Assembly: GCA_022495995.1 (NCBI GenBank)
Contig: JAFEMH010003612.1
Span: 1-64,000, forward strand
DNA length: 64,000 bases
Direction of reading: 5' to 3'
DNA from: Adenophora triphylla var. japonica
Taxonomy: Eukaryota > Streptophyta > Magnoliopsida > Asterales > Campanulaceae
Part shown: one piece after another, positions 44,280 to 55,624 of the stretch
Layout: every line of letters begins with the position of its first letter
How positions within the stretch are numbered: the stretch's first letter is position 1
Notes under the pieces: model-generated
What the model saw: only the letters and a program-made list of their open reading frames with translations
Told to the model about the DNA's origin: nothing
Databases searched by the model: none
Translations under genes and position numbers: made by a program

Positions 44280-47200
44280 TCAATAAGGAAAGCTCCCTGT
44301 CAACCGAATGTGGTCCAGGGTCCTTCCAAGGCCATACTTAAGAACCGCATGATTGCCAGCTCTAAAACCATTACCGTATACCGGCGACATATCTGATTCA
44401 ATCTGATGTTTGAAGAACTCTCCAAGCTTCCTCTCAAATGGAGAACTTTTTCCCTGCCTCGATGATGTGGAAGCAGTGTTGCTACCCGAAATGGACTTTA
44501 TCTGAGATTCTAACCACATATGAGCTAGTACCTGACAGATACCTTCTTCAACATCTTGACTGAGAGTCCGATAGCCTTCCAAACAGAAGGTAAATATATT
44601 CAGTATCCCAACAAATTTCCAACGAGCTGGTAAGTTGCAGCTCTCAGATTTTGAGAGTAAATATTTTAAAACCAACAAAAGCATATGTTTCAAGGCAGTC
44701 TACCAGAAAGAATGTGAAGTTGTGAATTTTTGAAAGAAAAAAACATTTTAACTATTGAAATAAGAACCTATTTTATACTTCCAAGTAAATACAACAGAAT
44801 GATGTACATCCTCAATGTTCATTAGTCAGAAAGCAGTGGCAAGGAATGGTGGATACCGCTAAGTCGCAGCCAAGCATGCATCATCTCATGAGCTAAGATT
44901 GATCCAGTAAGTAACCTGCACGCAAAAGTTCTTTTAGTACTCCATTCCCAATGCTGATAAAGTATGATAGTAATGGATTAACATAGAATTGAGTTTGACC
45001 TTTAAGACATACATACAGTTTAGTTACTTTGAAATTAGAATGTGTAATGGTCTGGATGAAAAATAACCGCAATGCAATAAATAAATCAAAATTTTAAAGA
45101 CTCAACTAGAATAACATCATAACTCGGGAAAAATAAAGGATAGCCTGCAACTCAACAGGTAGCATGATAAGCAGAAACTGAAGCATTACCTTGGGAGGCC
45201 ATATAAAATGAGAATTGCTGTAATCTCACAGCGACGTGTCAACTTATAGGGCTCTGTTCTCATATCCATGACCCGATTTCCTGCCCCAATTCTTGGTCGT
45301 CTCAAAACCTGATGTCTCAAGAAGATAGATGCTTATTACAAAAATAAAATGGTTTATCAGGATCTAAACAATTTTGAAAAAAAAAAAAACTTACCGTGCT
45401 AACAGTTTGTTCTTCTGAAAGGCAGAGTCCTCTAGTCTCGGGCATGTGATAATGGCCCTGGAAAAAAAAAAAGAAAAAAAAAACCATAATTGCCTAGTTC
45501 TCGTGCAAAATACATACACGTACAAAGCACCCAAATCTATAGTCCTAAGTGAGAATATCAATAAACATTTCCTTACATGCTTCTCTCCACCCATGGCCTC
45601 ATTAAGAGCTTGCCTCTCAACCAACAGTAACGGAACTTTCTGTTCCACCTTCATGTTTAGACGTTCATAAAATTCTTGGATTTCAAGATAGAGGGGTTGA
45701 CAGTCATTAGTATCCATGATTGAAGAATCGAGACACTCGAAGCAAAGCTTCCGACCATCATCAAGAGCAGCATATCTTGTCTCTCGAGGCTGTGAACAAT
45801 AAATGAGTTTATAAAACCAACACGGTAAAATAGTTGTGTATATAGAGAGAGAAAAAAATGTAACTGAACTATTGAATTTGACACGTTTAATCATTTAATT
45901 CATTTTATTTATTAAATACTTTGTATTTAAACATATTGAACTCTTTTCTTATTTGCATTTGTCACCACTATGGCATTAGCCTTCCAATTTTGATAGTTAC
46001 GTAGGCGTGTGCACTGCATGTGAAGAAATAATTAAGGGTATTATAGGCAAATCATATTAAAGAAGTTGATTTAAATAGATCAACTTATAGATAGAGGGCA
46101 ACTTGCAATTGAATATTTTTTTATTTTTTCTTCAAACTATAAGAACTTAGCAGCCCTAACTCTCTGCAGTATCTCCTTTGAATTTCCATATCTGCATACT
46201 TTCCCTATTAATCAACTGGGAAAGCCACCAGTTATGGCCATGTTCCATTTCTACAATGACAAAGTAGTAGCCGGACAGGAAGTGATTTCAATGAAGTGGG
46301 TACAGAGAGGAGCAAGAGGGTGTACAGGGAGTCGCCATCTGGAAGAAAGGATTGAGAGTTTGAGGGTGGACGTCGGAGGTGGTGGAAATAAGATAGACAA
46401 TGATAGCAAAGATGGTAGTCGAAGACCGTACAGTTTATGCATGCAGCCATGTCGAAACCACAACAAATGATTTGGATCTCATATAAAATTTGAGTTCAGT
46501 TTTTGAGTTAATATTATTTTTATTTTTTATTTTTGAAATCAAAGCACTATCCACGACACCAGCTTGGGAGTGTCTATCAAATAGAGTTGCCTCCTTTATG
46601 GTCCCTCTGGTACCAGAGAGTCGAGCTTCATGACGGGAAGTGATAATAATCTGATAAGTTGGGAAAAAGATTGAGGTGCTTATCCCATATAATTGACTTT
46701 TTTTTTTCCTTTTTTGGGGAACGAAGTTCGTTGCTCTTGGTAAATAAAATCCATAATTTATTTTAGAATTCATTTGATGACTTTTGGTTTTGGGAAAACT
46801 TAATTTTCCGGTAAGACCTCCGGTACCAAGTACCAACATCTTCAATCACCAGTTAAGGGGATGAATAAGGAAATTGGCAAAATTAAGCCATGCTGGTGCC
46901 CTAGAGTCAAAATACGATTTGATTCCTGCAACCCAGTTTAGTGAGTTGGGATGAAAAAGGAGTGACTTGTTTTTCTACTTTCCGGCCTAAATTCTACAAT
47001 GGTGCACAAAATAGTTTTTCTATTTTATTTTCACTTTGGTAGATGTTTTATATCCTAAGCTTGAGAAACACATGCAGTGCGCACATGCCTACCTAACAAT
47101 CAAAAATTGGACAGCTAACGCCATAACTGACAATAAATGCAAAAAGAGTTGAATGTTAGACAAAAAGAGAATGAAATTTTAAGCGACCGAGCAAATCAAA

Positions 47201-50200
47201 ATTGATATATATGCATGTACAGATAGATGGATGGATGGATGGATGGGTAATGATATACTTCTATAGAATTGAGTACAAGTACGAAGCTGTAGAGACACAC
47301 ATTTGGAGATGATTACTTGTATTGGACTGCAAGTTCTAACTGGAATTTTTCAGTGAAGTCATTCTATAAATACCTCGTAGGGAGCCCGTCATCGTTTCTG
47401 TGGACACACATTTGGAAGTCAGCAGTCCCGCTTAAAGTCTCATTCTTTCTTTGGTCAGCAACATGGGAGAAAATTATCACTAGGGATAATTTGAGGAAAA
47501 GAGGAATAATTCTAGTTAATCACTGTTGTTTGTGTGTGAAGAGTGACGAGACAGTTAACCATTTACTGTTGCATTGTGATATAGCTAGCGGTTTGTGGAG
47601 TTTTGTGTTCTCCTTATTTGGGGTCACGTGGATTATGCCCAATTCAGTGAAGAGTTTTTTAGATGCTTGGTACGGCGTTCGCATCCCAAAGGCAAAAATA
47701 TAACTTTGGGGGGCCATTCCCCATTGTGTTATGTGGTCTCTTTGGCGGGAGAGGAATAGGAGAAGCTTCGAAGGAATCGCTTTGCCTGCTCACAAGATTT
47801 CTTATTTGATGCTTAACACTGTGTTCTTTTGGTTGAATGAGTACTTACCTAGCTGCCTCCCTCATCCCTTTTGTGGACTTTTTTGTGGAGATGGGGCTCT
47901 GTAATTAGCTCTTTTTGGGCTTTTAGTTTTTCTTTCCTTCGTTTTCCTCAGCTCTAGGCCTTTTTTTTATCTTGTTAGGCCTTTTGCTTCTTTTGTAAGG
48001 GTTCGCCCCCTTGGGGAAATATTCAACGCACATATTTACTTGTCAAAAAAAAAGGTATGAAGCTGTTGAGAGACTCGAGACCAAATTTAATAGACTGACC
48101 TCCATTCGCTCACAGCTGCAACACCGTGGAGTTCCATCATTCTCATGGAAAGGGCAGTATTTCTGGGCCCAAAAGGGATGTGCCCTATACTCAATAAGAC
48201 CAGCAGCGTTTGTAGGAATCTATCAAAGAAATAAGTTCTAATCAATCAACCAACTATCAAGGAACTATATATAGAGGAAGAAGAAATAATACAATGCATA
48301 AATGCTAGACTTCAACCCATAGACTTCTAATATTATTCTTTTAGCTCTTTTCTTTCTTTGAAGCATGATATATTGCCCATAGGTATCATACAAAAAAGAT
48401 GTCATGTTAGTGAAAAATTAAGAAGTTTAGCATTTCAAACATGAGCCTTTTAAGATGGAGGAAATATAAATTTGAATTGCTGAATTCTAGGAGAATCCCA
48501 CATTACTTGGCACAACTTTTTCTGTTTGAGGTCATTCGTAGGCCTAGAGGCAGTTTAAAAGGCCCTATCAAGTTGTAAACAAATAATTTGGTGAAAGCAA
48601 AAGATATTTTGTCCAAGATAGTGAAACTCACATAGTTTACAAGCATACTAAAGTGGTTGTTCGAGTAATATTTAGTTCCAGGAAATTGAAACATCTCGAA
48701 AGTGTAATCTAGGATGAAAAAGAAATTGGTAGAGGGCGAAAGAAATTTCAAAAGGTGTTGTATCTTGATTATATGTTATGAAATTTTTCAGAATCTAAAG
48801 CTACTTAGGTATGGCAATGAACGGATTTTGCATTTTCCGGATCCTCTCCTACTCTAAATTCCTAAATCCCAAACCTGCTCCTACACCCAATCTCTAAATC
48901 CAAACCCGTGATGTTGAACCCATGAAACTTACTATAAAGCATTTCACTTTACCAAAGCACAAATTTCTGCAATAACACAGAAGTATATATTAAAACTAAC
49001 AAAAGCCCAAACATAATAAAAAATAATTTATATTTAGTACTAATAATTAAACATGAAGTGGTTTCAGGTTAAACGGAAATTTTGAGGCAATCCTGAACCC
49101 AGCCCAAACTTTGCGGGTTATGAAAAACCTTCCCAAACCCTTACCATTAGGGTCGGGTCTTTTAGGGTTTGGGACAGGCTTGGTTTTTTGCCATCCCTAA
49201 AGCTACTATAAGAGGATAATCCACTAAATACATTTCAGTGCTCGAGTAAACCATTAGGTCCAAACGAAATTCTCTCATGGTCTCAGTGGTTCAGGGAAAC
49301 CTCTGCATCTCCCCTTTGTAGAGACTTTTGAGAGATTCATGAAATTATTATAAACACTTAATCTTTTCCATGGAAAAACCAGCTTATTCCCTATCTACGC
49401 TATTCTTATAATCTTCACGCGAAGTTTCTCATCCTAACAGTGACTCTGCTACATTATTAACTTGCCTGAGTTTTTCTCTTCTAATCACTTCCTCATACTG
49501 CACAAGTTTTGAACCAGAAACTGAAAATTATGTGTGGTAACAAAAACCTAAGCCTGATCCTAACCTGTGCAAGAAACTAATAATTCACGGAAAAGACATT
49601 TGGTGGTATGCAGAAAAGACTACAGTAAATCTTTTGAATGCTTGCTGCATCAAGAATATGAAAGTAATTGCATACTGGCACAAGTGGCCGTGGTACAAAT
49701 GCATTAAGTACGCGGTAGATCTTTAGAAGCCAGTACCTTTTTACAGAAGGAACATGAGTTATGCTTTTCATAATTTCACCTATTTCACTTTTTTGCAGAG
49801 GTAGTGCCAAATACTTCTTATGATATGTTATGCATCAGTATTGGCTAAACATAATAATAAACATGTCCCAGGAGGGCCAGGACTACCTCGCAACATAGCC
49901 ATATAGTTTACCACGACATCATCTTGTCACAGGACACGATGGTATATACATGAGGTTAATCAATATTAAAAGAACGCCAAGTTATAATATCGATACCGTA
50001 CACTAGCAGATCACAAAGCATCTACTCCCTCAGTCTTATTTATCTTGGCTGCATCACATATTATTTTGGCCCCAAAGGAATTCAATGCACTTTTTTTATT
50101 TGGTTTCCCGTTATACCCCTAAAAGTAATTAAAGCTCACTCATGGCTAGGAATAAAATCCTTACATATTCACAAAAGATAATCAAGAAATGGTATTAATG

Positions 50201-53200
50201 GAAACACAAATATTAGACAAAGCAGTTATTAAGCTTTGGTAAGTTGACAATAAAGGCATATTCAATGCAAAGAGATATAATACAAAAATGGTTTCCATAA
50301 ATGAGGTACAAAGTTTACCATCGTGTTGTTCATTTATATATAAATATCAAATGCAGTAGGATATTCAAAGTAAATTCCTGAAGGCGATTCAGATGATGAA
50401 ATACAAACTCAGGATATTAGTTCCTTAGATTGAGAGATACTTACAAAGTGCCTGCAAACATCACATTTTGGGTGATAATGTTCCTTGTAGCAAGATTTGT
50501 GATAAGGGTGATTCCCAGACATAGAAAACTACATTACAAAAAAGATATGACAAATTAGTCATCTTTTGATCAAAATTTAATCTTCTTGACAAATAGTGTA
50601 TTCTACGTAAGAAGAATATACAGAGAGAGGAGTCAATGCATTTTAAGGATCAGAAATAATACACATAGCTTGTTCTTCGCACCTCATAGTCAGATATTGG
50701 TTGATTGCACCCATGACAACGAAAACATTCTGGGTGCCAAACTGCACCCATGCAACTTAAAAAACGTCCATGGCCAATCTCGGTGTTACAACCAGCACAT
50801 ATCCTAGAACAAGAAAAGAATGACGATAATTTATTAACATATTTATATGCATGCAGACCTTTTTCTAAAGCTTCTTGACATCAATTCAGAGAAACTTTGG
50901 AATTCCACGAACAAAAAATACTTTTGACATTTCTTCCACTGTCTAGCATAAAATTGCACAAACCAAGCATTCTAGTGCTTGAGTAGACCCTGAATCTCTT
51001 ATACATTTATCCAATGGGCCAAACATACCAATGAAAAGCTTGTAGCGTCAGATAACTTGTTTCGTAGCATCTTAACAATCAATAATATCAACTTATGACA
51101 AACATCTATAAAGAGTGCACACTTTAATATGTGAGGACTGAGGAGCATATACAGGTCCGCTTACAAAGATGGAGAGATTTCTTTTATTTGATACTTTTAT
51201 GTCTAATTAGTAATGTCATGCAAACTTTAAAAACAGAACAACCTACATGTCCCACAATCTTAAAAGAAAAAAATACTAAACACTAGACTCCTTTATGAAA
51301 TACTAGAATAAGCCCGTGTCCGAGGACACGTTTTTTTTTTTTTTTTTTTTGTTAATTTAAAAAAAAATTTAAGGGCAAAATGGGAAAGGGACAAAATAGT
51401 GAGGGCAAAATGGGAATTTCGGCCATTGGAACTATTCATTCAACTGTTCACCCATTCCCTCATTTATACTATAGATTGGGAAAGAAATATTAATATCTGA
51501 ATTTTCGAAGGAAAAAAGAGGCACACACAATTCTAGTGTTGTATTTAACTTGCATATTTGAAATCTGATAGAAAACATTAGAAGGTAAAATTCAGATATT
51601 AGCACTTATTTTATATCAATACTGAAGAAAGGAATAAAAGTCAACTTCCATGCGTAGATAATGGACAAAGAGCATCTAGTAACCCTTCTTTTCTTCTTCT
51701 GGAATAAGGTCAAATGGTCACCAACAATTTCAAAATTAGTTGCGCAATACATTCTAGTCGAATACACTGCATGCTAGCCCATCAAAATCAGAGCAACGAA
51801 GAACGGAAAAGAGACTAAGAGAGAACTCAAAGGAACACCATTAACCACTGTTTCTCATATTGACGAATACTAAAACAAAGTCAGAAAGGGTGGGAATCGA
51901 CAAATTACAAGTCATGTGCCTTGTGTTAAGATTTTGTATTTATAATTAAGAATATAGACAAAAATGTTTCTTACTTGTGGTCCTAAACCAACCAGTGCAC
52001 CACTACCCAAACACACAGTAAAAGGAAAGCGATAAAGTTGAGTATGAGAACCATATCCGCTTTTCGAAAATTGACTCATCCAGAATTAAAAAGAGTAGTG
52101 GTTGGTTTTCCAGATTATAATTTGAGTTCTAAAGTTTGATTCACCAATTGACTAGCGTGGACTGAGACTTGGGGAGAAAAACTAACATCCAAAAATAGCA
52201 GATTCTACAAACAAAAACTTCATGATAGCGTGGACTGAGACTTGGGGAGAAAAACTAACATCCAAAAATAGCAGATTCTACAAACAAAAACTTCATGAGC
52301 TATAAGAAACCAAATCTTTCTTGCATAATTATGATCATGTTTAAAATCAGAAAATGATACCCACATACCTGAAGCCTGTCGAATACGGAAAAGGTATAGG
52401 TTGATACAAATTCCCATTTCCGCTTCTGTGAGGGGAAGGAGACTCAGCAGCCAAGCTTTCTTGTAATGCTCTAGCAAGTTCTTCATCTTCTTTGAGTTGG
52501 GAATCATCATCTATCCAACAATAGCAACCAAAATATTTTACTACTACATAACATGTTAAGGAAACTTATAAAACTATGTACTGTTCTTGTAAAGGGCCAC
52601 TAGAGAAGTGAAAATTGCCTTGAGCTAGAACACCTGTACAACTTAAACTGGAAGGCCACTTAACAACAGAACTGCTCTCCACAGTCGTCCTCATAATGTC
52701 CATAAGGTATACTCCTCCCTCCATCCCGTTTGAAACTACACTTTTTATCTAAAAGGTTGTCCCATTTGAAACTACACACTTTTATTTTGGGAATGTTTAT
52801 AATACTTCTTAATCAATGGGACCCACTTTCACTCTCACGACAACTTTTCACTTACTCTCCCTACCCCACTTTCTCTCTCCTACGGTCCTACCTCACTTTT
52901 CATACTCACAACACCTACACTCAACTAACACATTCCTTAATTCCCGTGCTGTGTGTAGTTTCAAATGAATGGAGGGAGTATATATACTTCTTAATGGGTA
53001 TCAACATGAGCAAAAAGTACAATCTACTTCTCATATACTTGTTTCAAAAAGCACAAAAGAAGCTATGTTCATTTTGAGAATCACAAGAAATACACTGAGA
53101 GTACACAGCCATATTTACTTACTGATCACAAGTTTCCCTTTGCTTTCTTCTTCTGAAAGGGATAGTGCAATTGCACGATCAATGTCTTCATTCTCTGACC

Positions 53201-53536
53201 ATACATCCTACACCCATATTCCCCAATTACAATGGTAAGATATAACATGATCAACAATAATGAAGAATTAAAGGGAGGGAGATGGATATGTATCAAAGGT
53301 GTATTTCAGAACTTGACAATTAATTTGAACCTTGAATATTACCAACTCTAAAACGAACAGAGAGAATAGAATAATGAGCCAGCAGTAACTCATAAGTAAT
53401 GGAAATAATCAGGAACAAACTTTACCGCTGATGTAGAAGGATTATTTCCTATTGTATCCTCTCCATATCTCCAATCATATCCCCCTTCTGAAACTTTATG
53501 TGTTGAGCCTTTGAAAATTCTGCTTAGCCATCCCAT
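44280..53536 (-). CDS. DA1/DAR-type LIM-domain ubiquitin-activated peptidase
   Basis: Eleven coding exons, all GT/AG and in phase: 53426-53536, 53123-53207, 52369-52510, 50683-50803, 50445-50528, 48100-48219, 45577-45789, 45395-45457, 45190-45308, 44857-44915, 44280-44575; about 470 residues (AtDA1 has ~530). N-terminus [18 protein letters not shown]; ubiquitin-interacting motifs '[14 protein letters not shown]' (exon 2) and '[15 protein letters not shown]' (exon 3). LIM domain in exons 4-6 ([29 protein letters not shown]). The zinc peptidase centre is 'AHEMMHAW' in exon 10, and the C-terminus '[14 protein letters not shown]'. DA1 proteins are activated by ubiquitination and cleave growth regulators, limiting organ and seed size. 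DA1 versus DAR1/DAR2 cannot be settled here. Introns hold at least five transposons. Confidence 0.93.
45935..47170. mobile_element. TIR element in DA1 intron 6
   Basis: About 90-bp imperfect inverted repeats: left 45937-46022 ('gaactcttttcttatttgca' ... 'gtaggcgtgtgcactgcatg') and right 47068-47155, which on the opposite strand reads 'caactctttttgcatttatt' ... 'gtaggcatgtgcgcactgca'. The 1.05 kb interior has no recognisable transposase. The superfamily and target duplication are not clear. Confidence 0.6.
47226..47247. repeat. (ATGG)n microsatellite
   Basis: Five tandem ATGG units in a DA1 intron. Confidence 0.85.
47296..48054 (+). mobile_element. 5'-truncated LINE in DA1 intron 6
   Basis: Codes for the C-terminal zinc-binding region of a plant LINE RT (zf-RVT, PF13966-like) at 47317-47703: '[11 protein letters not shown]', '[19 protein letters not shown]', '[18 protein letters not shown]'. 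Then, in another frame, '[20 protein letters not shown]'. It ends in a poly-A (48045-48053). An imperfect 17-bp target duplication flanks it: GTACGAAGCTGTAGAGA (47279-47295) and GTATGAAGCTGTTGAGA (48055-48071). Antisense to DA1. Confidence 0.9.
48806..49199. mobile_element. hAT-type MITE in DA1 intron 5
   Basis: Ends TAGGTATGGCAATGAAC and, reverse complemented, TAGGGATGGCAAAAAAC, flanked by an exact 8-bp duplication AAGCTACT (48798-48805, 49200-49207). An 8-bp duplication and TAGGG.TGGCAA ends are hAT features. 394 bp, no coding capacity. Confidence 0.9.
51303..51475 (-). mobile_element. Mini-Helitron (173 bp) in DA1 intron 3
   Basis: On the minus strand it starts TCTATAGTATAAATGAGG after an A. 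It ends with hairpin CGTGTCC-TC-GGACACG, then GGGCTTATTCTAG, followed by T. 5' TC, the 3' hairpin 11-12 bp before CTAG, and insertion between A and T are the full set of Helitron marks. A poly-A/T tract lies at 51331-51367. Non-autonomous. Confidence 0.9.
52153..52298. repeat. Exact 73-bp tandem duplication in DA1 intron 3
   Basis: 'tagcgtggactgagacttgg' ... 'aaaaacttcatga' occurs at 52153-52225 and again, identically, at 52226-52298. It lies about 70 bp downstream of exon 3's donor site. Confidence 0.95.
52712..52978. mobile_element. Stowaway-type MITE in DA1 intron 2
   Basis: CTCCTCCCTCCATCCCGTTT at the left and 'aatggagggag' at the right, with TA at 52710-52711 and 52979-52980. Inner repeats 'gtttgaaactacac' / 'gtgtagtttcaaa' extend the TIR. 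Confidence 0.85.
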
Positions 53537-53553
53537 AATGCAAATGTTACTAT

Positions 53554-54840
53554 CTGCTCATGGCCAAGGTAATCATAATCAGCAGAAAGGAGGTTCACTC
53601 AATTATAGAAACAAAGTGCATCATGCATAGCAAGGTGACATAAAAGACAGGCATTCACCTCTACGAATCTTTCTTGATATATTTCCTTTTTCCATCATTA
53701 CGAGGCCTTTTCTTAAAGAAAACATTTTCTTAGCTCTAACTACAAACAACATACCACTGTACGATCTAACCGGACACCATAATATTGGTGTCTCAAATAA
53801 AATCTCAAACCACACGACATGTGTCAGTTCTAGACTATACTTGTGAGATTCATATAACCACCCCCATTGACCATTTTACTATGATAATATATGATTTAGA
53901 TGGTCTAAAACATGCTCTTCGCACAATGAGAACACTGTAATAGGAGTAAACTCTATTGGGATCAGTCTTTCAGACACTAAACATGGATCATTTACAAATT
54001 ACAATAAAGTAAGTCACTCATCTATCAATGAATCCTTTCAGACGGAATTCTGCTCAAAATAGTGCAAACTTGTTCTTCATTCCCGAGAAGATCGAATAAA
54101 AAGTTGCACAAGATTGCACAGACAAAACATTGAGAAATGAAAATGATGCACAATCCCCAAATACTCTAATGCTGTCTTGGCTAGTTGTGAAGATGCTAAT
54201 TATCACGATCCACAAGAGTGTGAAAATACTGCACTGAGGTGAAAAACAAAAGTGACTAGACCTGATAGCTCACATGTGTAGCCTGGGCACTGAACTATAT
54301 CATAAAATCAGGCTGACTAAAGAAGAAAGCTGCTTGAGCTTCTGCTCAACATAAAGCTCGTTGAGATTGGCTCATGTGTTGAGCTAATTAAAACAATCTT
54401 GGGAAAATGTCCAAGGCTTACACAAATCGTCCAAACTTAATAAACCCTCATTTTTTCCAATCAAAAACACAATGCTAAGACACTTTGGACTAACTAAAAG
54501 ATGGATATTTAGCTAAAATACTAACTAATGCAAGCTTCTAACTAATGCAAGCTTGAAAAATGTTACTCGTACCAATTAAGCTTGAGTGATAACAAATGAC
54601 AACAATCAGACAAGGATTTGAGTTCCAATAGTGTATCAACAATCTAAAAGTTTACTAATCAATACCCAAAACCCCAAAAACCTCACGGGTAAAAGAATGC
54701 ACATGGGAAAACCACCAATTCTTCGAACAAGACCATTTAAGCAAATTAACAAACACCTGGGTCGTGAACTTTCTATGCATCAATGGTGATAGCCATGATC
54801 ATAATTAAAGACTGCATTAATTAATAAAAAAAAATTGTAC
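53554..54840 (-). other. Intron in the DA1 5' untranslated region
   Basis: Acceptor 'gagcag' then ATAGTAACATTTGC lies 17 bases before the ATG, and donor 'CTAAAG' then GTACAATT is at 54840/54841. The 1.29 kb between contains nothing else I recognise. Confidence 0.6.
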
Positions 54841-55200
54841 CTTTAGAATAGTCGTTTGGCAACAGAGCTATGAAATCGAACTCTTTATCACATCAAAATG
54901 AAAGAAAAACCCCCAAATTACAGCAAGTTTCAATGAGAACGATATGATTCAAACAAGAAACGATAGCATAAACAGCAAGGATCGTAAGGGGTTTGACAAA
55001 ATCGGATTGTAAGGGTTCGTGATTCTGAGATTGGATTGGGGTTTAAAGATATTGAATCACGAACCGAAAACACGGTATAAGTTTCCGTACAGTCTACTCC
55101 AATAGGCCGGTCGTCGCGAAGAAAAGAATTGTGTTGTGTGGGAAAGCGAACATTTAATAGAGTAACTTGAAAATAAAGAAAAACAAGATATTTGAATTGT
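54841..55200 (-). promoter_or_regulatory. DA1 5' untranslated exon and promoter-proximal region
   Basis: T/C-rich leader without long ORFs, ending in a good 5' splice site. Its upstream edge is only about 20-60 bp from MULE B. The transcription start is inferred, not seen. Confidence 0.5.
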
Positions 55201-55294
55201 TCCGAATTTAATTCCTGAATGGGGACGGTTATTTGCAAGGCACGCTATTTGCAAGGCACGGAAAATGGACAAAATTGCCCTCCCGTACGCGAAC

Positions 55295-55425
55295 GTTTCG
55301 TGTAATTTTACACGACATTGTCAAATACGTTTCGTATATAAATATACGAAATGTATTGAGTTATTTCGTGTATATTCACACGAAATATTAACAAATATTT
55401 CGTGTAGTTTCATACGAAACATATC
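55295..55425. repeat. Left palindrome cluster of MULE B
   Basis: About four hairpins built of TTTCGTGTA or TTTCGTATA, a 3-6 base loop, and TACACGA/ATACGAAA, near 55297, 55328, 55364 and 55398. Confidence 0.9.
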
Positions 55426-55624
55426 TGACAGTCTGAATAATTCATACTTCCAAACATAAAAACTGGAAAAATTCAAAGACCAATACAGCTTTATTGAAAA
55501 AAAAATCATAAAAAATGGTATACTTTGCCATATTTCACATCACAAATCCAAACTTTCAAACAGTTTTTAATGATTCATACATACAAATAAAAAAGGCTCA
55601 ATAAGTCAAATGATACACTCATAC

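Noticed and set aside
46234..46470. 78-codon plus-strand ORF '[12 protein letters not shown]...'
   Set aside because: Inside the TIR element in the DA1 intron; no domain and no splice context.
50031..50060. Stowaway end 'ctccctcagtctt'
   Set aside because: Single diverged terminus with no partner; below what I would annotate.
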